NCBI GenBank assembly: GCA_023446155.1 | Contig: JAEXIT010000008.1 | Coordinates: forward strand, 62,001-126,000 | DNA length: 64,000 nucleotides | DNA from: Bacteroidota bacterium | Lineage (GTDB): Bacteria; Bacteroidota; Bacteroidia; Flavobacteriales; Flavobacteriaceae | Direction of reading: 5' to 3' | Shown: positions 25,464 to 34,503 of the stretch, one piece after another | How positions within the stretch are numbered: position 1 is the stretch's first letter | Layout: each line of letters opens with the position of its first letter | Made by a program: the position numbers and the translations under genes | The notes under the pieces: model-generated | Told to the model about the DNA's origin: nothing | Database searches by the model: none | Seen by the model: the letters and a program-made list of their open reading frames with translations, nothing else

Positions 25464-26366
25464 ATGGGAAAAATCTTGTTTTTACTGTTATTCCTTTCGA
25501 TAAGTAGTACGGCTCAGATTCGAGGAATTGTGGTTAACGAAACGGGACAACCGGTTGCCTATGTGAATATCTGGGTTGAAAATGAAAATAACGGAACAAC
25601 AGCCGATGTAAACGGAGATTTTACTATTTTCGAAAAAAATCCGGAGAAGGTTTTAGTGTTTAGTGCGTTGGGTTATGAAACGGCAAAAGTAAAAGGTAGC
25701 GAAGCGGCAAAAGTCGTGTTAAAGCAACGTCCGTTACAACTTCAGGAAGTTGTGATTGCTGGAAAAAAAGGCAATAAAACAACAACCATCGGCGATTATA
25801 AAAAAGGAGGAATCAGTCATTTCTTTTCCAGTGGAAAAAATCCGTGGATAGTAGCACGTTATTTTCCGTTTGATGAAAACAGTGTCCAAGCACCCTATAT
25901 TAAAGAGTTGATGATTATGACCGACTCGGAAGTAGATCCGGCAACGTTTATCCTGCATTTTTATGACGTGACAGAAGATGGAAGCCCGGGGAAAGACCTG
26001 ACCGATAAAAACCTGATAATCGAAGCGGAAAAAGGAAAACAAAACACGGTGGTAAAACTGGACGGTTATAATTTAGAAATCGGAAAAAAAGGCATCTTTG
26101 TAGCGGTCGAATGGCTTATTATCGACGGGAACAAATACGATTTTAAAACAGATGTAAAAGATGCGGCTTCGGGAAGTTATACCGTTACCAACTTTTCTGG
26201 AACGCGGTACGAACCCAGAATAGGGACAATACCGTCTGAAACGAGTACTTCCTGGCGGTTTACGATGGGACGCTGGTCGCGATTTGACAAACCAATCCAA
26301 TCGGGAATAAAGAAGTATAACAACAAGTTTAATGAACTTGCGATAAAGTTAACTTTAACAAACTAA
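25464..26366 (+). CDS. Carboxypeptidase-regulatory-like domain secreted protein
   Basis: The 300-residue product has a signal peptide (MGKILFLLLFLSISSTAQ) and then a CarboxypepD_reg-like domain (IRGIVVNETGQPVAYVNIWV ... NGDFTIF ... VLVFSALGYETAKV). LQEVVIAGKK resembles the short link that precedes a TonB plug, but no plug or barrel follows. The rest (about residues 110-300) is a single beta-rich domain found in similar Bacteroidota proteins. Likely periplasmic or outer-membrane associated. It begins almost directly after the GH3 gene. Confidence 0.85.
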   Translation: MGKILFLLLFLSISSTAQIRGIVVNETGQPVAYVNIWVENENNGTTADVNGDFTIFEKNPEKVLVFSALGYETAKVKGSEAAKVVLKQRPLQLQEVVIAGKKGNKTTTIGDYKKGGISHFFSSGKNPWIVARYFPFDENSVQAPYIKELMIMTDSEVDPATFILHFYDVTEDGSPGKDLTDKNLIIEAEKGKQNTVVKLDGYNLEIGKKGIFVAVEWLIIDGNKYDFKTDVKDAASGSYTVTNFSGTRYEPRIGTIPSETSTSWRFTMGRWSRFDKPIQSGIKKYNNKFNELAIKLTLTN

Positions 26367-26379
26367 AAAATAAAAATCC

Positions 26380-26387
26380 TACATTTG
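26380..26387 (+). promoter_or_regulatory. -7 element for the DUF6909 gene
   Basis: TACATTTG, 22 bases before the ATG at 26410. Confidence 0.6.
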
Positions 26388-26409
26388 TGGGTTACTAAAT
26401 AGAAAGCAT

Positions 26410-28098
26410 ATGAAAGAGATTAAAAACATTTCGCGCTCACGCGCACAGGAATCATCGGCAGCAATTGAACGTTTGTACATTACCATGCGTCATTTGTTTA
26501 ACAGAGGATTCTACAAACCTATGGGTATTTCGGGAGAAACATTACGTGAAGCTTTGTTGTCTTTACGCCCGGAAATATATGGGACGATAGCAGAAGAGAA
26601 AGTAGAGTTAAACGGATTATTATATGTAATTGAGCGTTTACCAATTGGTATTGAAGAATGCCGTTATATCAACCTGACCTCGGATGAAGGGTATTCGAAG
26701 TCGCATTTCCAAGCGATTGTACCGCCAAAAAGAAGACGAAACTGTTACCGTATCGACGACGAACAGATGAATATCGAAATTACCCGTGGTCGTTCGGATA
26801 TCTATGATATTTTAACGCACCTTACCTTTATTTTTATCGAATCGCATAAAATTAAAGACCGGGTATTGATTGACGAAGACGGTCGTTTAACGCGGGATTG
26901 GGAAAAACTGGAGCAGGTGATTCTTCAGAATAAAAAACTGACGTTGGTAGAACGCGAAAAAGCGATTTCGCATGTGTCGAATATCTTAGGAAGAACCTTT
27001 GCTGAGGTATTGGATATTTACGACAGTTTTGCCACCCAACAGGCGCCGGAACGTTTTCTACACATTATTTACTGGTTAGGGAAACTGGCGATAGAAGAGG
27101 TGGTCGACAACAACAAACGAACGATTACCTTTAGTCCGATTCTAAGAGAGCGTTTGGGTCACCATATCCATGGGGAGATCTGGGCGAATAACATTAAAAA
27201 AGTTTTACAGAAAAATAAATTAATTCAGCGTCCGATTCACGTAATCAGTGCAAACATGCACAGTGTGATGAATTCCTTATTTGCGACACACGTCTTAAAA
27301 GGAAAATTCAAAGACCAGTCGGATTTTGTGATTTACGAAGAACTGAGCAAATCCGGGAATAACGATTTACGTGCAAAAGCGGAAGAGTTTGCGATTAAAC
27401 ACGGAATGATTTCGCTTCCGGATACTTCGGGAACCAATATTGATGTTCAGATTTTCGACACGGCAAAAATTGATTGGAATAAATCGGCCTTTCCTAAGGC
27501 AAAAGTCGAAGGCGAACATCCGGTTATCATTGTAATGGATTACGCCTTTGGGGAACAAGCCTACGAAACGATCGACGAACTCTTAAAACCGTATAAAGAC
27601 GGACAGGAGAAAGTATTCCTAAACGTAGAATCGGTTTCGATTATGGGGAAAGCCGGTATTTTAGAAGGTGGAAAAGGCGACATTATGATTCCGTCGGCCC
27701 ATATCAACGAAGGAACGGGCGATAACTATCCGTTCGACAACGAACTTTCGGCCGAAATGTTCGAAGGAAATGAAATCCCGGTTTTTGCAGGACCGATGAT
27801 AACGGTATTAGGAACATCGTTACAAAATAAAGACCTGTTGAAATTTTTCCACGAATCGACCTGGGGTGTCATTGGACTGGAAATGGAAGGCGCTTATTAT
27901 CAGAAAGCCATCCAGTCGGCTTCCAAAATCCGAAAAAGTATCCCATCAAATGTAAAAGTACGTTATGCGTATTATGCATCGGATAACCCATTGGAAACAG
28001 GAAGTACATTAGCTTCGGGCGGATTGGGAACAACCGGAGTGAAACCAACGTATTTAATCACGATTAAGATTTTAGAACAAATATTTAATATTAAATAA
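26410..28098 (+). CDS. DUF6909 family protein (formerly labelled AMP nucleosidase)
   Basis: The 562-residue cytoplasmic protein has a helical N-terminal half (SRAQESSAAIERLYITMRHL, IYDILTHLTFIFIESHKIKD) and a C-terminal half resembling the nucleoside phosphorylase fold. There, VIGLEMEGAYYQKAIQSA recalls the MEGA motif that binds ribose in purine nucleosidases, and KVRYAYYASDNP stands where the catalytic Asp loop would be. That resemblance explains the older AMP nucleosidase label. I recognise the whole as the Bacteroidota DUF6909 group; enzyme activity is unverified. It has its own promoter and precedes the polysaccharide locus by 13 bases. Confidence 0.78.
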   Translation: MKEIKNISRSRAQESSAAIERLYITMRHLFNRGFYKPMGISGETLREALLSLRPEIYGTIAEEKVELNGLLYVIERLPIGIEECRYINLTSDEGYSKSHFQAIVPPKRRRNCYRIDDEQMNIEITRGRSDIYDILTHLTFIFIESHKIKDRVLIDEDGRLTRDWEKLEQVILQNKKLTLVEREKAISHVSNILGRTFAEVLDIYDSFATQQAPERFLHIIYWLGKLAIEEVVDNNKRTITFSPILRERLGHHIHGEIWANNIKKVLQKNKLIQRPIHVISANMHSVMNSLFATHVLKGKFKDQSDFVIYEELSKSGNNDLRAKAEEFAIKHGMISLPDTSGTNIDVQIFDTAKIDWNKSAFPKAKVEGEHPVIIVMDYAFGEQAYETIDELLKPYKDGQEKVFLNVESVSIMGKAGILEGGKGDIMIPSAHINEGTGDNYPFDNELSAEMFEGNEIPVFAGPMITVLGTSLQNKDLLKFFHESTWGVIGLEMEGAYYQKAIQSASKIRKSIPSNVKVRYAYYASDNPLETGSTLASGGLGTTGVKPTYLITIKILEQIFNIK

Positions 28099-28111
28099 CC
28101 TATCACTTACT

Positions 28112-29098
28112 ATGAATAATAACTCTAATACCACTAATTCGGAAGAACAGGAAATCGATTTGTCCCAAGTTTCCAAGAAAATCGGCAATCTTTTTCAGTC
28201 CTTTTTAGACTGGATTTTTGACGGTGTTCTATTTTTAAAACGCAATATTATAATCATCTCCATTTTGTTTGTTGTAGGAGCAGGATTAGGATTTTACATG
28301 GATAAATCGGAAAAAGTTTATGAAAATCAAATGATTGTAATCCCGAATTTTGAAAGTGTGGATTATTTATATGCCAAAGTAGAGTTATTAAATTCAAAAA
28401 TTAAAGAACGGGATTATCCGTTTTTAACAAAATTAGGAATAAAAGATCCTGAAAAAATAGTAAGAATAGAAGTAGAGCCGGTAATAGACATCTATAGATT
28501 TATCGATAATAGTGACGAGAACTTCCAGATGATCAAATTAATGGCGGAAGACGGTGATATTCAAAAGATTTTAAAAGACAATATTACCAGTAAAAACTAT
28601 AAATTCCATTTGATATCCTTTATGACAAGAGGTTTAACAAATAGAGATAAAACAAGCGAACCATTACTGAAGTTTTTTAATGACAGTGATTATTACCGAA
28701 TGGTTCAAAAAGAAAGAATAAACAATATTCGATTAAAAATCAAAACGAACGAAGAAACCATCGCTCAGATCAATGGAATTTTAAATCAGTTTTCATCGAA
28801 TACAAGTTCGCAACAAAAAAGCGATAAGTTGATTTATTATAATGAGAACACACAATTAAATGACGTAATCAAAACCAAAGACCAAATGGTAAATGAATTG
28901 GGTCATTTAAATATTGAGATAAACAACTTTCAAGATATTATTAAAGAGAGTAGTGCTACGATAAATGTTCGAAATACAAAAGCGTTAAATGGTAAAATGA
29001 AATTGGTTTTACCTGTTCTTTTTGTCGGAATGTTTTTATTTTTCGGAATGCTTCGTTCTTTCTATAAAAAACAAATGATTAAAAGAAACTTAGCATAA
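28112..29098 (+). CDS. Wzz-like chain-length determinant protein
   Basis: The 328-residue protein has an Asp/Glu/Asn-rich cytoplasmic N-terminus, a membrane helix at about residues 45-63, a long periplasmic region with a coiled coil (NNIRLKIKTNEETIAQINGI), and a second membrane helix at about 298-316 followed by a basic tail. This is the PCP (Wzz) topology that sets the length of polysaccharide chains. There is no Walker motif or Tyr-rich tail, so it is not a Wzc kinase. It heads the rfb cluster, with 2 bases to rfbB. Confidence 0.82.
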   Translation: MNNNSNTTNSEEQEIDLSQVSKKIGNLFQSFLDWIFDGVLFLKRNIIIISILFVVGAGLGFYMDKSEKVYENQMIVIPNFESVDYLYAKVELLNSKIKERDYPFLTKLGIKDPEKIVRIEVEPVIDIYRFIDNSDENFQMIKLMAEDGDIQKILKDNITSKNYKFHLISFMTRGLTNRDKTSEPLLKFFNDSDYYRMVQKERINNIRLKIKTNEETIAQINGILNQFSSNTSSQQKSDKLIYYNENTQLNDVIKTKDQMVNELGHLNIEINNFQDIIKESSATINVRNTKALNGKMKLVLPVLFVGMFLFFGMLRSFYKKQMIKRNLA

Positions 29099-29100
29099 GC

Positions 29101-30117
29101 ATGAAAAATATACTAATAACCGGAGGTGCGGGATTTATAGGAGCTAATTTTGTAACCTATTTTATAGAAGGGAATCCGGATATAAATGTAATTAATTTAG
29201 ACAAGCTGACGTATGCAGGCGATTTGGCCAATCTGGAAGAAGTAGCCAATCACAGTCGGTATACCTTTGTACAAGGCGACATTTGCGACCGTGAACTGGT
29301 AGAAACGCTTTTTGAAAAATACGATTTTTCGGATGTGATCCACTTTGCAGCCGAATCGCATGTGGATAATTCGATTTCCGGACCGGAAGCGTTTATCCGC
29401 ACCAATGTTATCGGAACTTTCAACCTGTTGGATGCCGCCCGTAAACATTGGATGACAGGACCCAACCAATATAAGGAAGGATACGAACAATCGCGTTTCC
29501 ACCATATTTCCACCGATGAGGTTTACGGAACATTAGGTGCCACCGGTTTGTTTACAGAAGAAACACCGTATGCGCCCAATAGTCCGTATTCGGCATCAAA
29601 AGCATCTTCCGATATGATTGTACGAAGTTATTTTCATACCTATGGAATGCAAGTGGTAACGACAAACTGTTCCAATAATTACGGTCCGAAGCAACACAAT
29701 GAAAAGTTGATTCCAACCATTATCCGTAAAGCGATTTCGGGAGAAAATATTCCGATTTACGGCGACGGAAAAAATGTAAGAGATTGGTTGTATGTGTTGG
29801 ATCACTGTAAAGGAATCGAATTGGTTTTCAAAAACGGAAAAGCGGGAGAAACCTATAATATCGGAGGCCGGAACGAGCGCAACAACCTGTATATCGCCAA
29901 TACCATTTGCGAAATTTTAGACGAATTGCAACCGAAAACCGAAGGCAGTTATAAAACACAGATTGTTTTTGTAAAAGACCGTCCGGGTCATGATTTGCGT
30001 TATGCGATCGATGCCACCAAAATCGAAACGGAACTGGGATGGAAAGCCGATGAAAATTTCGAAACCGGAATTCGGAAAACCATTGCCTGGTATCTGAACA
30101 AATTTGACAAAAAGTAG
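29101..30117 (+). CDS. rfbB: dTDP-glucose 4,6-dehydratase
   Basis: The 338-residue extended SDR enzyme makes dTDP-4-keto-6-deoxyglucose, step two of dTDP-L-rhamnose synthesis. Visible motifs are the NAD-binding GGAGFIGANF, the catalytic HISTDEVYGTLG (Thr-Asp-Glu triad) and the YSASKASSD Tyr/Lys pair. NCSNNYGPKQHNEKLIP and IYGDGKNVRDWLYV are family blocks. It lies in rfbBACD order with short gaps. Confidence 0.97.
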   Translation: MKNILITGGAGFIGANFVTYFIEGNPDINVINLDKLTYAGDLANLEEVANHSRYTFVQGDICDRELVETLFEKYDFSDVIHFAAESHVDNSISGPEAFIRTNVIGTFNLLDAARKHWMTGPNQYKEGYEQSRFHHISTDEVYGTLGATGLFTEETPYAPNSPYSASKASSDMIVRSYFHTYGMQVVTTNCSNNYGPKQHNEKLIPTIIRKAISGENIPIYGDGKNVRDWLYVLDHCKGIELVFKNGKAGETYNIGGRNERNNLYIANTICEILDELQPKTEGSYKTQIVFVKDRPGHDLRYAIDATKIETELGWKADENFETGIRKTIAWYLNKFDKK

Positions 30118-30140
30118 TAAAGCAATAAGCATTTAATAAA

Positions 30141-31001
30141 ATGAAAGGGATAATATTAGCAGGAGGCTCCGGCACCAGATTACACCCGCTTACGCTGGCC
30201 GTGAGCAAACAGTTAATGCCTATCTATGATAAGCCAATGATTTATTATCCGCTGTCGACATTAATGTGGGCCGGAATCCGTGAAATATTGATCATTTCCA
30301 CACCACATGATTTACCCTTATTTCGCCAATTATTAGGCGACGGAAGTAAACTGGGTTGTCGTTTTGAATATGCCGTACAGGAAAATCCGAACGGACTTGC
30401 GGAGGCCTTTATTATTGGAAAAGATTTTATTAAAGACGATAAAGTAGCGTTGATTTTAGGCGATAATATTTTTTACGGAACCGGATTAGCCGAATTACTT
30501 CAGGCAAATAACAATCCGGATGGCGGAATTATCTATGCGTATCACGTACATGATCCGGAACGGTATGGTGTCGTTGATTTTGATAAAGACGGGAAAGTCC
30601 TTTCGATAGAGGAAAAACCGATTTATCCGAAATCAAACTATGCGGTACCGGGGATTTATTTTTATGATAATGATGTGGTGGCGATCGCCGAAAATATCAA
30701 ACCGAGTAATCGTGGCGAACTGGAAATAACCGATGTAAACAAAGAATACCTCGAAAGAGGAAAACTTCAGGTGAGTATTTTAGACCGTGGAACCGCCTGG
30801 CTCGATACCGGAACGTTTCAGTCGTTAATGCAAGCCGGGCAATTTGTACAGGTTATCGAAGAACGCCAGGGATTAAAAATCGGAGCCATTGAAGAAGCGG
30901 CCTACCGAATGGGATTTATTGATGCCGAGCAATTGCAGCTTTTGGCTGAACCGTTATTAAAAAGCGGATATGGAAAACACTTACTAAGTATATTAGAATA
31001 A
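30141..31001 (+). CDS. rfbA: Glucose-1-phosphate thymidylyltransferase
   Basis: The 286-residue cytoplasmic enzyme joins dTTP and glucose 1-phosphate to give dTDP-glucose, the first step to rhamnose. The nucleotide-binding signature is GGSGTRLHPLTLAVSKQLMP near the N-terminus, followed by DKPMIYYPLSTLM. The catalytic-metal block is LILGDNIFYGTG, and RGELEITDVNKEYL and GTAWLDTGTFQSL follow. Length and motifs match the RmlA short form. The next gene starts five bases downstream. Confidence 0.97.
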   Translation: MKGIILAGGSGTRLHPLTLAVSKQLMPIYDKPMIYYPLSTLMWAGIREILIISTPHDLPLFRQLLGDGSKLGCRFEYAVQENPNGLAEAFIIGKDFIKDDKVALILGDNIFYGTGLAELLQANNNPDGGIIYAYHVHDPERYGVVDFDKDGKVLSIEEKPIYPKSNYAVPGIYFYDNDVVAIAENIKPSNRGELEITDVNKEYLERGKLQVSILDRGTAWLDTGTFQSLMQAGQFVQVIEERQGLKIGAIEEAAYRMGFIDAEQLQLLAEPLLKSGYGKHLLSILE

Positions 31002-31005
31002 AAAA

Positions 31006-31557
31006 ATGACGATTACCCCTACAAAACTATCCGGCTGTTATATACTCGAACCCAAAGTGATTCAGGACGCGAGAGGTTATTTTATGGAAAGTTTTAATGA
31101 AAAAACATTCCGGGATGGAACCGGCGAAGCGGTTCACTTTGTTCAGGACAACCAGTCGTTTTCGACCAAAGGAGTACTACGAGGTTTGCATTATCAAACG
31201 GGAGCACACGCACAGGCCAAGCTGGTTCGTGTACTTCAGGGAGAAGTATTGGATGTAGCAGTAGACATCCGTCCGGAATCGGAAACCTATGGCCAATATG
31301 TAGCCGAAGTATTATCGGCCGAAAACCAAAAACAATTATTTGTTCCCAGAGGATTTGCACACGGTTTTTTGGTATTAAGTGAAACGGCTACGTTTTTTTA
31401 TAAATGCGATAATTTTTACAATAAAGAATCCGAAGGCGGAATCATTTATAATGACGCAACCCTTGCGATCGACTGGAAACTGGAAGTATCGGAATTGTTG
31501 ATTTCCGAAAAAGACCACATCTTACCTACATTGGATAAAGCCCGAAAAATATGGTAG
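31006..31557 (+). CDS. rfbC: dTDP-4-dehydrorhamnose 3,5-epimerase
   Basis: The 183-residue cupin-fold enzyme performs the double epimerisation in dTDP-L-rhamnose synthesis. Characteristic blocks are DARGYFMESFNEKTF, FVQDNQSFSTKGVLRGLHYQ (catalytic His), LDVAVDIRPESETYG and FVPRGFAHGFLVLS. Its stop codon overlaps the rfbD start by seven bases. Confidence 0.96.
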   Translation: MTITPTKLSGCYILEPKVIQDARGYFMESFNEKTFRDGTGEAVHFVQDNQSFSTKGVLRGLHYQTGAHAQAKLVRVLQGEVLDVAVDIRPESETYGQYVAEVLSAENQKQLFVPRGFAHGFLVLSETATFFYKCDNFYNKESEGGIIYNDATLAIDWKLEVSELLISEKDHILPTLDKARKIW

Positions 31558-32396
31558 TACTGGTAACCGGTTCGTCCGGACAATTAGGACAATCGCTACA
31601 AGCTATTTCGGAAAACTATCCGGAAATTGACTTTGTATTTGTTTCATCATCCGATTTGGATATTACGGATAAAGAAAAAGTCACTGCGTATTTTCAGAAA
31701 ATACAACCGGCTTATTGTATCAATACGGCGGCGTATACGGCGGTTGACAAAGCCGAAAGTGAACCGGAAAAAGCATTTCAGGTTAATGTAAACGGACCGC
31801 AAAATCTGGCGAAAGCCTGTGAAAAATACAATACCGTTTTACTTCATATTTCTACAGATTTTGTTTTTGACGGCGAAAAAAGCACACCTTATACCGAAGA
31901 AGATATACCCAATCCGAAAGGAGTTTACGGAAAAACAAAATTAGAAGGAGAGCAGGCCATTGCAAAAGAATGGTCAAAATACTATATTGTGAGGACTTCA
32001 TGGGTATATTCCGAATTTGGAAACAACTTTATGAAAACCATGCTACGACTTGGTTCAGAGCGAGAAGTGCTTAATGTGGTAGACGATCAGATCGGAACAC
32101 CAACCTATGCCGTCGATTTGGCCGAAGCGCTCGTTACAATAATCCGTTACGATTTCCAAAATGAGATAAAACCTTATGGGATTTATAACTTTAGCAATGA
32201 AGGAGCGTGCAGTTGGTACGACTTTGCTAAGAAGATATTTGAAGTGAATCAAATGACCATTCAGGTTAATCCCATTCCTACAACAGCTTATCCAACGCCG
32301 GCGAAACGGCCAAAATACAGTGTATTGGATAAGCAGAAAATTAAAAGTACCTTTGGGTTTGCAATTAATACGTGGGATGAAAAAATAAAACGGTGA
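31551..32396 (+). CDS. rfbD: dTDP-4-dehydrorhamnose reductase
   Basis: The 281-residue SDR enzyme completes dTDP-L-rhamnose. It has the nucleotide-binding GSSGQLGQSLQ at the N-terminus, INTAAYTAVDKAESEPEKAF, HISTDFVFDG, and YGKTKLEGEQA with the catalytic Tyr/Lys. The ATG lies within the last codons of rfbC. Its TGA stop overlaps the start of the flippase gene (TGATG), so translation is coupled. Confidence 0.96.
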   Translation: MVVLVTGSSGQLGQSLQAISENYPEIDFVFVSSSDLDITDKEKVTAYFQKIQPAYCINTAAYTAVDKAESEPEKAFQVNVNGPQNLAKACEKYNTVLLHISTDFVFDGEKSTPYTEEDIPNPKGVYGKTKLEGEQAIAKEWSKYYIVRTSWVYSEFGNNFMKTMLRLGSEREVLNVVDDQIGTPTYAVDLAEALVTIIRYDFQNEIKPYGIYNFSNEGACSWYDFAKKIFEVNQMTIQVNPIPTTAYPTPAKRPKYSVLDKQKIKSTFGFAINTWDEKIKR

Positions 32397-33676
32397 TGTT
32401 TGCGAAACTTCAATTTGTAAAAAATAATAAAAGTATAGTTAGAAACTTTTTTCATATAGGAATTATAAAGTTTGTAAACATTTTTTCAAAATACTTATTA
32501 ATAGGTTACCTCATACGAGTGTTGGGTGAAGAAAATTACGGTACCATAACATGGGTAGACTCCTTCATCCAGTATTTTCTGATATTGATAAATTTTGGAT
32601 TTGACTTATACGTTTCTAAAAGTATCGTTGAAAATAAAGAGGACAAGGATAAAATAGACGAAATTATTTCGGCGGTTTATACCATAAAAGGACTGTTGTT
32701 TTTATTGAGTTTTATCCTGTTAATAAGCTTTATTTTTATTTCCGGTACGCAAACATATAGCCACCTTTTTATAGTGATGATGCTAATGGGAGCCGGGGAA
32801 GTTCTTTTCCCGATCTGGTATTTTCAGGGAATTGAAAAGATGAAACCGATTACAATTGTTACGGTTGTAGCCAGGGTTTTTTTAGTGATTTCCACGTTTC
32901 TTTTGGTTGAAAAAAACAGTCATGGATTTCGATATGTCATACTATTGGTTATTTCAAACCTGATTTGGGGCGTATTTGGGTATTATTTTCTAAAGAAAGA
33001 GTCAAAATTTAGGTTTTTAAAAACATCATTTGCAACCTTACTGGCCTATTTAAAAGACGGGTATTTGTTTTTTTTAGGGAAATTCTCAACTCTTTTTCTA
33101 AATTTCGGAACTATTTTTTTAATCGGCTATTTTTGTTCAAAAAGCTTGGTTTCGGGATTTGATTTAGCGTCCAAAATAATCTTCACTTTTGTTTTTGTTT
33201 ACGAAGTGATTCAACAGGCCGTTTTTCCGTCTATTGTAAGAAACCAACGCCTACAGTTTATGCGAAAGTTGGTGTTGTTGACATTTGCAATGGGACTTTT
33301 TTTTGCCATTATAACCTACTTTTTTTCAGAAAAAATCATTCTGTTTTTTGGCGGTAATGAAATGGTAAAATATTCCTATCTTTTAAAAGAAATGGTAATA
33401 TTAATACCGGTTATCGGAATTTCCAATATTGTAGGAAGCTGTTCACTGGTAGCATTTGGCTCCATCAAACAGTATAATTTTTCGTTAATAATTTCCTGTT
33501 TGACCTATATCGGTATTTGTTTGTTACTATATATATCGGATGGGATGCAATTTGAAAATTTGGTCTCGCTACGAATAGGGATCGACATATTAATGGCGTC
33601 GTTAATCCTGTTTTTTTCCATTAAAAACAGGATACTGTTTCCGTCGTTTTATTTTGCTAAAACCAAAAGCGAATAA
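32396..33676 (+). CDS. Oligosaccharide flippase (Wzx/MATE-type)
   Basis: The 426-residue inner-membrane protein has about 12 hydrophobic segments. The start GIIKFVNIFSKYLLIGYLIR and VLGEENYGTITWVDSFIQYF are typical of polysaccharide-synthesis (Wzx) flippases, as is IWYFQGIEKMKPIT. Such proteins move lipid-linked repeat units to the periplasmic face. I chose ATG at 32396 over GTG three bases upstream. The 3' end overlaps the convergent methyltransferase by 28 bases, which is unusual and could produce antisense interference. Confidence 0.9.
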   Translation: MFAKLQFVKNNKSIVRNFFHIGIIKFVNIFSKYLLIGYLIRVLGEENYGTITWVDSFIQYFLILINFGFDLYVSKSIVENKEDKDKIDEIISAVYTIKGLLFLLSFILLISFIFISGTQTYSHLFIVMMLMGAGEVLFPIWYFQGIEKMKPITIVTVVARVFLVISTFLLVEKNSHGFRYVILLVISNLIWGVFGYYFLKKESKFRFLKTSFATLLAYLKDGYLFFLGKFSTLFLNFGTIFLIGYFCSKSLVSGFDLASKIIFTFVFVYEVIQQAVFPSIVRNQRLQFMRKLVLLTFAMGLFFAIITYFFSEKIILFFGGNEMVKYSYLLKEMVILIPVIGISNIVGSCSLVAFGSIKQYNFSLIISCLTYIGICLLLYISDGMQFENLVSLRIGIDILMASLILFFSIKNRILFPSFYFAKTKSE

Positions 33677-34356
33677 CCGCCTAAAAACCGTACACACAAG
33701 TCGGGAGCAATTTTAAAAAGTAATCTGCGGGGAACATTAAGAATACGTGTTCTTAATTTTCGATTGCTTAATTCAACAGTACCTGCGGTATATATATAAT
33801 CAACAATTTCCAAATTACAGTCCTTTAATGTAGAGAGTGCGGTATCTTTCATAAAATAATGAATGTGACCTACACTTTTTCGTCCATTAATAATTTCATT
33901 GCGCATTACAGACGAAACGGAAATATCCAGTGGGATATGAAAAATCTTGTAGTTGGCTTTTTGAGAGCAATTTTTGATGAAACCGAAATAGTCTTCAACA
34001 TGTTCAAAAACGTCCATCATTAATAGTAAGTCATAGTGAACATCTTTTTCAAGGAAATTATCCTGAAAAAACGTCAGGCGATCTTTCTCTTTTTTATGTG
34101 AAATTTCATAAGCATCGGGAGAAATATCATATCCGTGGAATGTTATTTCGGGGCTTAGTTTGGAATGTAATTGGTTTAGGATTTCACCGGCTCCGCAGCC
34201 AACTTCAACAATTGTTTTCAGATCCAGTGTATTTCGAGAGAATAGTTTTTCAATTTGTTTTGCTTTCCATGGAGAATCTTCTTCATGCCAAGTCGGGTTA
34301 TTATTTAAGTATTCGGATTTTTTCTGGTTATAAATTTTATTAATAGGATTATCCAT
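33649..34356 (-). CDS. Class I SAM-dependent methyltransferase
   Basis: The 235-residue cytoplasmic enzyme shows the SAM-binding motif VEVGCGAGEILNQL, the acidic end of the second strand in FHGYDISPDAYE, and LLLMMDVFEHVEDYFGF. It is the only minus-strand gene in the first block of the polysaccharide locus and probably methylates a sugar or a lipid-linked intermediate. A perfect 13-bp inverted repeat sits five bases before its start codon, inside the likely leader. Its 3' end overlaps the flippase. Confidence 0.88.
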   Translation of the reverse strand: MDNPINKIYNQKKSEYLNNNPTWHEEDSPWKAKQIEKLFSRNTLDLKTIVEVGCGAGEILNQLHSKLSPEITFHGYDISPDAYEISHKKEKDRLTFFQDNFLEKDVHYDLLLMMDVFEHVEDYFGFIKNCSQKANYKIFHIPLDISVSSVMRNEIINGRKSVGHIHYFMKDTALSTLKDCNLEIVDYIYTAGTVELSNRKLRTRILNVPRRLLFKIAPDLCVRFLGGYSLLVLAK

Positions 34357-34360
34357 TTTA

Positions 34361-34391
34361 TTGTATTTTAGATTTCACATCTAAAATACAA
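34361..34391. promoter_or_regulatory. Perfect 13-bp palindrome in methyltransferase leader
   Basis: TTGTATTTTAGAT (34361-34373), five loop bases, then its exact reverse complement (34379-34391). On the minus strand the hairpin ends four bases before the methyltransferase ATG. It may be an operator or an mRNA stem that limits initiation. Confidence 0.65.
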
Positions 34392-34478
34392 TTTATGATT
34401 ATAACCTGCCTGTTAAAATTATAAAATAAAATATTGTGAATTGATTTTATAAAGTAATTATTTAGTGACATAATATTC

Positions 34479-34486
34479 TATATTTG
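34479..34486 (+). promoter_or_regulatory. -7 element for the 34504 lipoprotein
   Basis: TATATTTG, 17 bases before the ATG. The gene, and perhaps the genes after it, can therefore be expressed separately from rfb. Confidence 0.6.
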
Positions 34487-34503
34487 TAGAAAAAAAAATA
34501 AAA

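Noticed and set aside
26410..28098. A firm AMP nucleosidase assignment
   Set aside because: Only the C-terminal half resembles the phosphorylase fold and the N-terminal half does not match known AMP nucleosidases.
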